From a virus: a stretch of 45,645 bases of DNA. Each line of letters starts with the position of its first letter. Position 1 is the first letter of the stretch. The notes beneath the pieces were generated by a model. The model worked only from the letters and a program-made list of their open reading frames with translations, was not told the origin of the DNA and searched no databases. The translations under genes were made by a program, and so were the position numbers. The stretch covers positions 1 through 45,645 of the IMG/VR virus record IMGVR_UViG_3300017605_000491. One strand, written 5' to 3'. This document shows, in pieces, positions 23,400 through 30,780 of the stretch.

Positions 23400-23837
23400 C
23401 TACCGGGCGCTGCGGTCGTCCAGCTCGATCACGTGCATGTCGATGCCGATGTCACGCAACGTGTTGACGATGCTGGCGATGGAGCCGGGAGCCGCCGCTG
23501 GAGCAGGCGTCGCCTGCATGCGGTTGGTGATGTTGGTCATCGAGCGGAAGATGCTGGAGTACGTCCGAATCAGATCGGAGGACGTCGGGTCCGCGTCGAT
23601 GGTGTCGCACACGTTGAGGAACACCTGCGGCGTCAGCTTCGAGATCCGCGCCGCAACCTCGGGCACCGTGCGGGGCGGGTTCTCGCAGAACATCATGCCC
23701 ATGACGGAGCACAGCATGTCGTACGTCTGTTCCTTCGTCGCCGGCTCGAAGAACCGGAGAAGGGCGAATGCCTGGTGATCCTCGTAGGTCAGGGTGCGAC
23801 CGGTCTGCGTGCCGGCCTCGGATTGCGTGTTGTCCAT
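23400..23837 (-). CDS. unknown helical protein, 145 aa
   Basis: ATG 23837, with GAGGGAGA about 10 nt upstream. A mostly helical protein (EDHQAFALLRFFEPATKEQTY, VPEVAARISKLTPQVFLNVC) with an Ala/Pro linker (APAAAPG) and a C-terminal helix-strand. It lies beside the Cas4-like nuclease and SSB-like genes, so a recombination accessory role is possible. A GTGTAAAT word sits in its leader at 23838-23845. No family is recognised. Confidence 0.55.
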   Translation of the reverse strand: MDNTQSEAGTQTGRTLTYEDHQAFALLRFFEPATKEQTYDMLCSVMGMMFCENPPRTVPEVAARISKLTPQVFLNVCDTIDADPTSSDLIRTYSSIFRSMTNITNRMQATPAPAAAPGSIASIVNTLRDIGIDMHVIELDDRSAR

Positions 23838-23865
23838 GTGTAAATCTCCCTCGGGGTTGGTCGCG

Positions 23866-24789
23866 CTAGTCCAGCGCGCTCGTGTCCGCGTCGACCGATT
23901 CCGATGCGGGTTGCTTCGCTTCTTCTTCCTGAAGGCGCCGCCACTGGTTGCACAGCCCTGCCTTGCCGACCGCGCAGTACCGAATGCACCGCACGCTCTC
24001 GCCGCCGCGCTTCTCGACCCACCACCCCTCGTTGCCCTCGATCATGTGCTCGGCTTCGCCTTTGATGTCGCACAGCTTGACGGCACTCTTGCGCTTCGGC
24101 TTCATGACCGCCCACTTGACGTCACCGACGTAGCGTTCCTCGTCGTCGCAGTCAGGTAGGTCGTCGTCCTCCAGCTCGCGCGCATCGACGTGCGCCGCTA
24201 GCCGCTTCATCAGGTAGTCTTCGGCGTGCTCGGTGGGCCACACTTCGATCGGGAGTGCCACCACAGCCTTCTCGGGGTACTTCCCCTTGCCGCCCTGGCG
24301 CCACATCCAATCCTGTAGGAGCGCGGTGATGCGCAGCTTGTCGATCACGTACCCGAACAGCTCGATGAGCCCAAGCCGATACAGGTTGACCTGCGCCGTC
24401 CACTCGTCCTTCGCCCCGTCGAGCACTGCCCAGACGCGTGTGTATTTATAGTCGTCCAGCAGGCCCTTGTTGGTGAGGACGAGCGAGTCGCCTTTCCCGC
24501 TGATCGTGTAAACGCGGCCCTTGTACTCACGCTTCAGAAAGAACCGCTCGGGTACGGCCAGCATGTCGGCACGCTCAAGGATCTGGTGGCCGATCTGCCC
24601 ATACAACGACCACAGCCGATCGCTCACGTCCTCGACCAGCTTGTCATCGTGACGCTGCAAGAGGATCTTCTGGCGGACGGGACCGATGAGCCCCGTCACG
24701 CTGAAGTCGGCATCTCCCTTGTCGTAGGGGTCGTTCGTGACAGCACGGACGATCGCCTCGGGGAGTTGTAGGTCGTTGGTGAACCTCAT
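23866..24789 (-). CDS. Cas4/RecB-like PD-(D/E)XK exonuclease
   Basis: The 307-aa protein from ATG 24789 has GQIGHQILE (His68), a GKGDSLV turn (Asp101), LLDDYKYTR (Asp113, Lys115) and WTAQVNLYRL (the QxxxY helix at 133-137), which together are the PD-(D/E)XK RecB/Cas4 nuclease signature. The C-terminus has RCIRYCAVGKAGLC, cysteines positioned like the Fe-S ligands of Cas4/AddB-type nucleases. It would resect DNA ends to give single strands for the Sak4 recombinase two genes upstream. It has no link to CRISPR here. A GTGTAAAC word codes Val-Tyr-Thr (24506). Confidence 0.83.
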   Translation of the reverse strand: MRFTNDLQLPEAIVRAVTNDPYDKGDADFSVTGLIGPVRQKILLQRHDDKLVEDVSDRLWSLYGQIGHQILERADMLAVPERFFLKREYKGRVYTISGKGDSLVLTNKGLLDDYKYTRVWAVLDGAKDEWTAQVNLYRLGLIELFGYVIDKLRITALLQDWMWRQGGKGKYPEKAVVALPIEVWPTEHAEDYLMKRLAAHVDARELEDDDLPDCDDEERYVGDVKWAVMKPKRKSAVKLCDIKGEAEHMIEGNEGWWVEKRGGESVRCIRYCAVGKAGLCNQWRRLQEEEAKQPASESVDADTSALD

Positions 24790-24792
24790 GGG

Positions 24793-25026
24793 TCAGTCCT
24801 CGTGCGGGCCGTCTTCGGTGACAACCAGCTCGGGAGGCATCGCGCAGCCGGCTTGCGCAAACTTGCGCGTGACAGCTAGCTTCAGCTCGTCGTCCTCGAC
24901 GCGCAGCCGGGCCATGATGCAGTCCATGGCCGCGAGGATGCAGATGAGCGCGACACCCGCAGGCGTCTCGCCAAACTTGTAGTCACGCGAGGGCTCTGCC
25001 TCGGGCTTCTTCGCTTCGTCGGTCAT
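24793..25026 (-). CDS. small protein between recombinase and nuclease
   Basis: ATG 25026 overlaps the Sak4 stop (ATGA). The 77-aa protein has a disordered charged start, a hydrophobic helix (AGVALICILAAMDCIMARL) and an acidic tail. The helix could be membrane-associated or a dimer helix. Coupling to the recombinase and 3 bp before the nuclease suggests a partner of that pair. No family is recognised. Confidence 0.6.
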   Translation of the reverse strand: MTDEAKKPEAEPSRDYKFGETPAGVALICILAAMDCIMARLRVEDDELKLAVTRKFAQAGCAMPPELVVTEDGPHED

Positions 25027-26045
25027 TTCGTTTCCTCCGCAGGCGTCGCCGCGACGGCGAGCCGATCGTTGAGAGCCGCGAGCATGTTTACACCCTCGGG
25101 CTCGGTGAGTGCCGCTGTGGATGGCTTCTGAAACATGCTGGTGAGCAGTGCACGTGCCGTGCCACCCCCATGCTTCTTGTCGACCTTGGCGCCCGTGTTC
25201 AGGCACGCCACGTACGTCTCGCGGCTGATGCCGCCGCTGATGATGGTCTTGTCGTTCACGACGAACGACCGGGAGAATTCCGGCGGGAGCCATTCGCCCG
25301 GAGGGGCGTTCAGCCACTCGCGCAGTTGGCGCCCGAGTGCCAGCCCCGGCTTGACGATGACGGCACCCTCCAGCCACGAGTCGAGCGCGTCGCCTTCGCC
25401 TGGGTCCAGCGTGCGCGCTTTCGTCACTCGCAGCGTGTGCGTCTGGTCCATGCTGCCGAGGATCGAAAACTCGTAGTCGAACCCTTCACGTTGGATGGGC
25501 TGAAGGCCGATCTTGCGCGGGGCGTTCTTCCCGTTCTCGTCCTTCTCGATGACGTAGTCCGACTTGACGCGCATCGTGACGATCACGTGGAGCGGAGCGC
25601 CGATCACCGCCTCGATGAAGCGGGTGTGTTTGGGTGTGGCCTTCCGCCAGCCCTTCTTGCTGAAGAACGCGTCTTCACCCGCCTGCGTGTCGACGTATTC
25701 GAGGATGCCATTCTTGCCGGCCCACTCGTGTGACACGCTGTCGATGAGCAGCCCGTCGTACCCGGCCGCCGCTGCGGCGTTGATCGCCTCGATGTACGTC
25801 TCAGCGGAGCAGTCGTTCAGAGCCACCATGTCGAAGCCGGTGGGCTGACGCGTGCCGGGAAACACCCCGGCGTACTCCAGTATCGACTCTTTCTCGGTGT
25901 CGACCACTGCGAGCCGCCCGTCCGGGCCGACGACACCACGAAGGATCGCCAAGCCGGAGACACTCTTGCCGGAGCCCGAAGGTCCGTCGATCGCCATACG
26001 CAGCTTGCGCTTGCGGCGCTCTGCGGGTTTAAATTCTATCCCCAT
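25023..26045 (-). CDS. Sak4-like RecA-family ATPase / recombinase
   Basis: ATG 26045 starts 340 residues: MGIEFKP then Walker A GPSGSGKS (21-28), ILRGVVGPDGRLAVVDTEKES typical of Sak4/AAA_24 proteins, and Walker B GLLIDSVSHEW (Asp102). Sak4 proteins bind single strands and promote annealing together with phage SSB. Here the Cas4-like nuclease and SSB-like gene follow in the same operon, giving a complete recombination set. The C-terminal 100 residues are variable. A reverse GTTTACAC word codes Gly-Val-Asn (25086), and a TTTAAA word spells Phe-Lys right after the start. Confidence 0.85.
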   Translation of the reverse strand: MGIEFKPAERRKRKLRMAIDGPSGSGKSVSGLAILRGVVGPDGRLAVVDTEKESILEYAGVFPGTRQPTGFDMVALNDCSAETYIEAINAAAAAGYDGLLIDSVSHEWAGKNGILEYVDTQAGEDAFFSKKGWRKATPKHTRFIEAVIGAPLHVIVTMRVKSDYVIEKDENGKNAPRKIGLQPIQREGFDYEFSILGSMDQTHTLRVTKARTLDPGEGDALDSWLEGAVIVKPGLALGRQLREWLNAPPGEWLPPEFSRSFVVNDKTIISGGISRETYVACLNTGAKVDKKHGGGTARALLTSMFQKPSTAALTEPEGVNMLAALNDRLAVAATPAEETK

Positions 26046-26154
26046 GTGTAGCTCCCTCGTGTTCGGTCTTTGGTCACGGTGTCGTAACCAGTTGTGTCGG
26101 AACAGGGCCGACATACCCGTGTAGCCATCAGCCCCTTACACCTGGGGCAACGAG

Positions 26155-26230
26155 AGGCGGGGGCAGGAGTCGAACCTGCGTCTACCGGCTTATGAGACCG
26201 GCGCTGTCGTACCACGTTAGCTACCCCGCC
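26155..26230 (-). tRNA. tRNA with CAU anticodon (Met or Ile2)
   Basis: On the minus strand a full cloverleaf forms: acceptor GGCGGGG/CCCCGCC, D stem GCT/AGC, anticodon stem CCGGT/GCCGG (one G-U) with loop CTCATAA, and T arm GCAGG-TTCGACT-CCTGC. CAU reads AUG, or AUA if the C is lysidine-modified. Base 1 pairs with 72, so it is not an initiator type. The discriminator base is U, unusual for these tRNAs, and CCA is not encoded. It lies 5 bp below one coding region and 109 bp from the recombinase. Confidence 0.88.
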
Positions 26231-26235
26231 GCGCT

Positions 26236-26793
26236 TTACCATGGTGGGTCCTCTCGATCGGCACGACGTTCGTTCCACAAGCGCCGTGCCTCGTCGTCTA
26301 CGCGCTGACGTTCACGTCGGCGTGCCCACTCTTCTTCATGTTCGGTGCGCCACGGAGACATCTCTGGTGGTGGGTAGCCGCCCGGCGGACGCAACGAATT
26401 CAGATACGGATAGGGCTCGTTTAGATATGTGTTCTCGAATGTGGGGCTGGGCTTGTCGATGATCGGTTTCACCTCGACCATCACCTCCCGACCCATCTCC
26501 AGCTCGATGGTCTCCATGTCCGTCGCTCGGCTCGAAGCAGGCAACGGCGGCAGATGTATAAACGAGTCGCACCCGTTGGGCACCTCGGTCCCGGTCACGA
26601 CCATGTACGGCTTCACCCCGTGATGCTTCAGGAAGTCAAGCAGCATTTGGCCGCCGATCGGTGGGCACTGGAGAATGATGTACGTGTTGGTCATGTGTGG
26701 TCGTCCTGTCCGATCCCATTCGTCGATGAGCATGCGTCGGGCGCGTAGCGCCTCCCGATTCATCGCACGCCGCTTCTTCGTCTCAGCACTCAC
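26236..26793 (-). CDS. unknown charged protein, 185 aa
   Basis: GTG 26793 forms a GTGA overlap with the tiny membrane ORF before it. A later ATG 26694 (MTNTYIILQCPP) is a plausible alternative, which would leave a basic leader. The protein is Pro/Arg/Glu-rich with a folded middle (GVKPYMVVTGTEVPNGCDSFI) and a highly charged C-terminal helix (EEEWARRRERQRVDDEARRLW). It ends just above the tRNA. No family is recognised. Confidence 0.55.
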   Translation of the reverse strand: MSAETKKRRAMNREALRARRMLIDEWDRTGRPHMTNTYIILQCPPIGGQMLLDFLKHHGVKPYMVVTGTEVPNGCDSFIHLPPLPASSRATDMETIELEMGREVMVEVKPIIDKPSPTFENTYLNEPYPYLNSLRPPGGYPPPEMSPWRTEHEEEWARRRERQRVDDEARRLWNERRADREDPPW

Positions 26794-26867
26794 AAGCCGA
26801 TTTCCTCGGCCATCCACGCGAGCAACGCGCAGAGGGCTACGAACAACACGGTATCGAGTCCTGTCAT
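26790..26867 (-). CDS. 25-aa membrane peptide
   Basis: ATG 26867 has AGGTG upstream; the frame reads TGLDTVLFVALCALLAWMAE then EIGL and stops in a GTGA overlap with the next gene. One transmembrane helix makes up almost the whole peptide. The perfect overlap, shared with most genes of this block, argues for real translation, though the size keeps confidence modest. Confidence 0.45.
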   Translation of the reverse strand: MTGLDTVLFVALCALLAWMAEEIGL

Positions 26868-26886
26868 AGCAACACCTGTGCCAAGG

Positions 26887-27000
26887 CTACTTCTGCGATC
26901 CCAGGCACATAGCGAGGATCACGAGTAGCGGCATTGCAAGAACCAGGATGAGGCCCACGAATGCTTGCAGCTTTGCCGCGCGTTTCGTCACTGTCAGCAC
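26887..27000 (-). CDS. 37-aa membrane peptide
   Basis: GTG 27000 (or GTG 26991, in frame) opens a peptide with a basic start (TKRAAKLQ) and a hydrophobic helix (AFVGLILVLAMPLLVILAM) ending CLGSQK. It overlaps the end of the upstream coiled-coil gene. Two tiny membrane peptides in a row suggest a membrane-targeting set, for example inhibitors of host envelope functions. This is inference. Confidence 0.42.
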   Translation of the reverse strand: MLTVTKRAAKLQAFVGLILVLAMPLLVILAMCLGSQK

Positions 27001-27350
27001 CCGTAGCAACCGCGACACGTCTCACTACAGAAGCCGTCGTCGTGGTATGCGTCCTTGCGCTTGATGGTCTCGCGGGGCTTCATCGAACATAGTGCGGCGT
27101 TGTATCGCTCGATGATGCTGCGCACGCCGTTGTCGCCCTCGATCGCGAAGTCCTTGATGATGGCGTCGTGCTCCACCTTCAGCTCGTCGCGATCTTCGGT
27201 CATGTTCTGGAGCGCAATTCGGAGGTTGTGGTTGCGGTCGCGCAGCTCGTCGTTGCGTGCATAGGCATCGTCACGCTGCTGCGTCGCCTCGTTTAAAGCC
27301 GCGCGCATCTCTTCCACGCGACCCGCCCATTCTGCTGCTGACGGGGGCAT
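26994..27350 (-). CDS. coiled-coil protein with Cys-rich tail
   Basis: ATG 27350 overlaps the previous stop (TGATG). The 118-aa protein is a long coiled coil (EEMRAALNEATQQRDDAYAR, LRDRNHNLRIALQN) and ends GFCSETCRGCYGC, four cysteines in 11 residues that could bind zinc or iron-sulfur. A Leu TTA codon lies in a TTTAAAC word (27291). Function unknown; a DNA- or membrane-tethered oligomer is possible. Confidence 0.6.
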   Translation of the reverse strand: MPPSAAEWAGRVEEMRAALNEATQQRDDAYARNDELRDRNHNLRIALQNMTEDRDELKVEHDAIIKDFAIEGDNGVRSIIERYNAALCSMKPRETIKRKDAYHDDGFCSETCRGCYGC

Positions 27351-27508
27351 CAGGTACTCCGCACCCACGCTGTCCGCACCTCGGCCAGCACTTCGATTGC
27401 TCGGACGATCAGCGCAATGCGCGCCTGAAGCCCGATGCCTACGTGAGCGGCGGCGTACAACAGATCGTTCGCCTCGTCAATCCGCGACTGCGCTTCTAGC
27501 TCATCCAT
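27350..27508 (-). CDS. small helical protein, 52 aa
   Basis: ATG 27508 just inside the previous gene; the frame DELEAQSRIDEANDLLYAAA ends with a TGATG overlap on the next gene. It is short, helical and acidic. The double overlap is the main evidence that it is coding. No family is recognised. Confidence 0.5.
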   Translation of the reverse strand: MDELEAQSRIDEANDLLYAAAHVGIGLQARIALIVRAIEVLAEVRTAWVRST

Positions 27509-27809
27509 GTTGCGCTAGCTCCTCTTTCATCCGGGCGATGCGTGCTCTGCTCACCTCGCGCTGTTCCTCGCGCCAGGGTGCGACCGCATCGGCATTGGCC
27601 TTCATCGCGCAACGAGTGCAGATAGTAAACGCGGGAAAGCGATTGTCAATCCCCTCACTACACACGTGACACGGGTGTGTGAGGATCTCTTGATATGCGG
27701 CTTGATCCATGAGCAGCCGCATCTTCTCCAATTCCTCTTCGGATCTCAGCTCGGGCGGCACGGGCATTTTGCTGCCACGTGGCGCGCGTCGCTTAACTCG
27801 CTGGCGCAT
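27501..27809 (-). CDS. zinc-finger protein of the DksA/TraR-like size class
   Basis: ATG 27809, 102 aa. The N-terminus is basic, the middle helical (RSEEELEKMRLLMDQAAYQEI), then CHVCSEG and CTRCAMK about 17 residues apart form a four-cysteine zinc finger, followed by a helical tail ending RMKEELAQHG. The size and helix-finger order recall DksA/TraR regulators of RNA polymerase, but the usual acidic tip pair is not clear, so this is only a suggestion. Confidence 0.58.
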   Translation of the reverse strand: MRQRVKRRAPRGSKMPVPPELRSEEELEKMRLLMDQAAYQEILTHPCHVCSEGIDNRFPAFTICTRCAMKANADAVAPWREEQREVSRARIARMKEELAQHG

Positions 27810-28008
27810 CGTTCATCCAGTCGCCGCGACCCACTTGTCCCTCGACCAGCGGACGGAGGCGAGCACGCTCGCGTTTACACGCACCGGGACGGTCGTTGCA
27901 GCGTTGCCACCGACCCATCGGTGTGAGCATGGCCGACTCGGCTCGGCGTGCCTCGGCGCTCGCGCGTCGTGTCTCTCGGGCTTCGCGCCCTCGTCGCATG
28001 TGTCTCAT
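27793..28008 (-). CDS. small Arg-rich protein
   Basis: ATG 28008 overlaps the previous stop (ATGA). The 71-aa product is very basic (MRRGREARETRRASAEARRA) with cysteines in QRCND and GACKRERA. It may bind nucleic acid. A reverse GTTTACAC word (27873-27880) falls in frame as Cys-Lys-Arg. It overlaps the next gene by 17 bp. No family is recognised. Confidence 0.5.
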   Translation of the reverse strand: MRHMRRGREARETRRASAEARRAESAMLTPMGRWQRCNDRPGACKRERARLRPLVEGQVGRGDWMNDAPAS

Positions 28009-28181
28009 GTCGTGCCGCCTTTCGCTAGCTCTGCGGCTAGCTTGTAACATTCGTTTTTGGTGAGCCGATGTGTGTCACGTTCCAAGGCTAGCTCACGCTT
28101 GAGCCGCGCCACCTCTCCACGTGCCTTGTCTCGTTCGGCCTCTAGGTTCAACACCTCTGCTGCGATGCCGTATGCGTTCAC
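28005..28181 (-). CDS. small coiled-coil protein, 58 aa
   Basis: GTG 28181 has a perfect GGAGGTGA site 5 nt upstream and a GTGA overlap with the previous gene. The product is one coiled coil (LNLEAERDKARGEVARLKRE) with a short C-terminal helix. It ends in ATGA with the next gene. Strong translation signals support it; function unknown. Confidence 0.62.
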   Translation of the reverse strand: MNAYGIAAEVLNLEAERDKARGEVARLKRELALERDTHRLTKNECYKLAAELAKGGTT

Positions 28182-28426
28182 GATGTCACCTCCGTTGCGA
28201 CGATGGCCACTAGCTCGCTCTCGTCGCTTGCGATGCGTACGCGATTCTCTTTGCCGGGGTACCAGAAGACGGCCGACCAGTGACGCGGATAGATGGGGCT
28301 GCCAGGCATTGCAACGGCCGGCACACCCGGCGGATAGATCGCAACGTTTTGGTGCCCGTAGCTGGCCGACCAGCAAGCCGCATATCGGGTCCCGTCTTCT
28401 CGTGCTGTCCAGCGAATCACGCTCAT
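28178..28426 (-). CDS. small aromatic-rich protein, 82 aa
   Basis: ATG 28426 with AAGGAC upstream. The sequence MSVIRWTARED, ACWSASYGHQNVAIYPPG and PRHWSAVFWYPGKENRVRIA suggests a compact beta fold with many Trp and Tyr. The C-terminus is acidic (SDESELVAIVATEV). It ends in GTGA with the next gene. No family is recognised. Confidence 0.58.
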   Translation of the reverse strand: MSVIRWTAREDGTRYAACWSASYGHQNVAIYPPGVPAVAMPGSPIYPRHWSAVFWYPGKENRVRIASDESELVAIVATEVTS

Positions 28427-28449
28427 AGTGAAGTCCTTCCGTGCAAGGG

Positions 28450-28845
28450 TTATGCCGCGAGTCGCCTTCGTTCCACTAGCTCGGCGTCGTCGAAGCGAAA
28501 CAGACATTGACGTTTGCCCACCAACACGTCGCGGCGCGGTACGCGGTAGATCGCGAGTCGATACCCCGCTTCGTGGAGCAGCAACCGCACACACCCGAAC
28601 CACAGATGCGCGAGCCGCTTATGTGGGAAGCCGCAATAGTAGTCTTCCAGCTCGTCGGCGCCCTCGAAGACGCGACCGCCCTCGAAGCGTTCATAGTTGC
28701 CAGTCCAATGGCGTTTGATCGTGGGGCGCTCGCGAGTCGCACCGTTTAAATAGTCTGGGAAGCCCCACCATACTTGGTCTTCTGACCCGATGTAGGGACC
28801 ATGCCCCGAATCATTCTCGATACGATATACCAACACGAATCGCAT
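28450..28845 (-). CDS. unknown protein, 131 aa
   Basis: ATG 28845 follows AGGAGGA at ideal spacing. Residues MRFVLVYRIENDSG and WWGFPDYLNGATRERP suggest a beta-rich start, then ELEDYYCGFPHKRLAHLWFGC and a basic C-terminus. A Leu TTA codon lies in a TTTAAAC word (28744). Function unknown. The strong ribosome site contrasts with the overlap style of neighbours and may reset translation. Confidence 0.6.
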   Translation of the reverse strand: MRFVLVYRIENDSGHGPYIGSEDQVWWGFPDYLNGATRERPTIKRHWTGNYERFEGGRVFEGADELEDYYCGFPHKRLAHLWFGCVRLLLHEAGYRLAIYRVPRRDVLVGKRQCLFRFDDAELVERRRLAA

Positions 28846-28854
28846 ACGTTCCTC

Positions 28855-29127
28855 CTATACTGCCAGGCTACGCACCTCGGCATCAGTGAGACACAATGCA
28901 TGAGGCATGCCCATGGGGCACGCGGGACCGCCGTCCATTTCGATGTCCACCATGAGGCGATACAAGCCACGTGCGGCAGCGATGTGCCATGCACGAGCAC
29001 GTGACGTAGTCGCCTCTTCAGCTAGGGCAATGTGCCGCAAGTAGCGCGCACGCATCACGGGGGTTTCGTCGCTGGCCACGGCACCCACCCCGCCTACATC
29101 GGGGGTGGGTGCAAGCGTCGTGCTCAT
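28855..29127 (-). CDS. unknown helical protein, 90 aa
   Basis: ATG 29127 overlaps the metallopeptidase stop (ATGA). After a Gly/Val-rich start it has a helical core (RARYLRHIALAEEATTSRAR, WHIAAARGLYRLMVDIEMD) and ends with CPMG and CLTDAEV. Tied to the SprT-like gene, it may be its small partner. No family is recognised. Confidence 0.57.
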   Translation of the reverse strand: MSTTLAPTPDVGGVGAVASDETPVMRARYLRHIALAEEATTSRARAWHIAAARGLYRLMVDIEMDGGPACPMGMPHALCLTDAEVRSLAV

Positions 29128-29885
29128 TCCGTTGCCGCTTCCAATGCGAAGAGACTTCCGCACGTACACGTGGGAAGCCCACGGCTTGCCCATTTCATCG
29201 TCACACGCACGATGTAGCCGCACGAGGGGCACGACGCTTTGAGTAGGCGCGTCGTCTGCGTCGGCTTGGGTGGAAGCGGGGGCAACGTGGGACCATTGTT
29301 GCTCGGACCCACCGTGACGTTGACGCCGCCGCTCGGCGGGGGCGGTATCAGCGAGGCGTGCGGGTACGGGGGCAGCCCCGCCGCATCTAGGGCAACGGCA
29401 AGCGTCGCTTGCAAACGATCGTTCGGGTACGCTTGCGCCGGCCACGTTCCCTTGTGATCGCGTCCCGACTTGGTCAGCCCTAGCTGCGAGCAGAGGGCGC
29501 CAAAGTGGTCCGCGTCGTGATCGTGCTCCGTTCCCACCGTGGCGTGCGCTAGCTCATGAAACAGCACGCACAGCACGTCAAGCCCGTTGTCAAGCGTTGG
29601 GCTGATAAATATTTCGGTCGTGCCGGCGCTCGACGATGCCGGCGGGTAGCAGACACCCAACGTGCACCCCTCGTACCCCGCACCCGTCCACCCGCACGAG
29701 ACTTTGAAGGGGGGCACCGTGCGCCCCGCTTCCTCGAATCGAGGGACGAGCACGGCAAACGCGGCTTCCATGAGCCACGCCTCACGCGTGGGCTGCGAGT
29801 CAATCCATTCGCGCCAAGTCGGCTCGGCGCATTCGCCGTGCTCGTCAAGGTCCGGGGCGCATTCGACTGCCGTTGCTTCACTCAT
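29124..29885 (-). CDS. SprT-like zinc metallopeptidase-fold protein with zinc ribbon
   Basis: ATG 29885, 8 bp inside the VWA-like gene. The 253-aa protein has FHELAHATVG (His110, Glu111, His114) with a later His127 in HDADHFGAL as likely third ligand, the SprT/gluzincin pattern. Near the start FKVSCGWTG, YEGCTLGVC and TEIFISPTL give the strand and cysteine context seen in such proteins. The C-terminus carries CPSCG and CTCG, a zinc ribbon after a Pro-rich linker. SprT and Spartan relatives cut DNA-bound proteins, and related phage proteins sit beside MoxR and VWA genes. Catalysis is expected but not shown. Confidence 0.75.
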   Translation of the reverse strand: MSEATAVECAPDLDEHGECAEPTWREWIDSQPTREAWLMEAAFAVLVPRFEEAGRTVPPFKVSCGWTGAGYEGCTLGVCYPPASSSAGTTEIFISPTLDNGLDVLCVLFHELAHATVGTEHDHDADHFGALCSQLGLTKSGRDHKGTWPAQAYPNDRLQATLAVALDAAGLPPYPHASLIPPPPSGGVNVTVGPSNNGPTLPPLPPKPTQTTRLLKASCPSCGYIVRVTMKWASRGLPTCTCGSLFALEAATE

Positions 29886-30780
29886 AACAAGTTTCCTCGC
29901 CTTCCGCGTCGTCGGTGCAATCCACGCCGAGACGCTGTTTCACTAGTGCCAAGAGGGACGCGCACGTGGGCGCAACGTCGCCATTGTAGAGGGACGGGAT
30001 GTAAACGCATCGGTCGCCCCACGTTTGCGACACGACGGCCGGAGTCAACGCGAGGGCTGACCCGTACCCGAATTCGTATTCGGCCGAGACATCGGCACGA
30101 GGCGTTAGCTCCTGAAGTCGGAACATGACCCGACGCAGAAAAGCGGGGTGCGCCATCGCAACGAGGCGTTGCGAGTCAATGGGTTCGCCCGCATTGTTGA
30201 CTTGCACGGCGTTGCAATAGGGGAGGGCGCCGAACCCTTGCGAGTCAATGGCGATCACTTCAATGGGATTGCCGTTCGCCTCGATCACGAGGCATGCCGC
30301 CGCGATGGCGCACATACGCGCCTCGATCACGGCGGCACGCACGTGGGCGCTCGTCCCTAGATCCACGATCATGCGAACCAAGCCGCGTTCGCCTGCCCCG
30401 TTCGGGGTGGGTGCAAGCCAGCATTCCGGCCGTCCCTCGATCACGGCCGGCATGTCGAAAAACGCGCCGGTCGTGTCGTATGCGTAATCGTAAAACGCAC
30501 GCGTTTGGATCGCCTTTGCGGCTTGCTCGCGTGCCGTTTGCTCTATGCTCCGTTGCCCCGCCTTCCACTTGGTTCGCCCCATCGTCAAGTCAACGGCGCC
30601 GCTGTAGCCCATGTCAAGGTCCCACGTGCGGCGGGGTTCGGTGTAGAGGGCTGCGCATCGGGTGCGGAAGTCGCCCGAGACTTCCGACGTCAACGCATGG
30701 GTCAGCCGCTCCCATGAGTAGTGGCGGAAGTCAGCCCACGTGATCGCGGGCTCGGGCGTCGGTGTCGTGCTTTCGCTCAC
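29878..30780 (-). CDS. VWA-like (DUF7192-type) partner of the MoxR ATPase
   Basis: GTG 30780 overlaps the MoxR stop (GTGA). The 300-aa protein has a short disordered start, a WADFRHYSWERL segment, then in the middle a VWA-like core: RMIVDLGTSAHV with a degenerate MIDAS (Asp140-x-Gly-x-Ser144), helix RMCAIAAACLVIEANG, and strand IEVIAID. This order matches DUF7192-like phage proteins to my knowledge. In bacteria MoxR ATPases act on VWA partners to load metals or remodel complexes. The pair is followed by an SprT-like gene, forming a trio at the start of the early operon. Confidence 0.68.
   Translation of the reverse strand: MSESTTPTPEPAITWADFRHYSWERLTHALTSEVSGDFRTRCAALYTEPRRTWDLDMGYSGAVDLTMGRTKWKAGQRSIEQTAREQAAKAIQTRAFYDYAYDTTGAFFDMPAVIEGRPECWLAPTPNGAGERGLVRMIVDLGTSAHVRAAVIEARMCAIAAACLVIEANGNPIEVIAIDSQGFGALPYCNAVQVNNAGEPIDSQRLVAMAHPAFLRRVMFRLQELTPRADVSAEYEFGYGSALALTPAVVSQTWGDRCVYIPSLYNGDVAPTCASLLALVKQRLGVDCTDDAEGEETCYE

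Noticed and set aside
23866-24789. CRISPR involvement suggested by the Cas4-like nuclease
   Set aside because: No CRISPR repeats or other cas genes are visible; the neighbours are Sak4-like and SSB-like, so this is a recombination nuclease.
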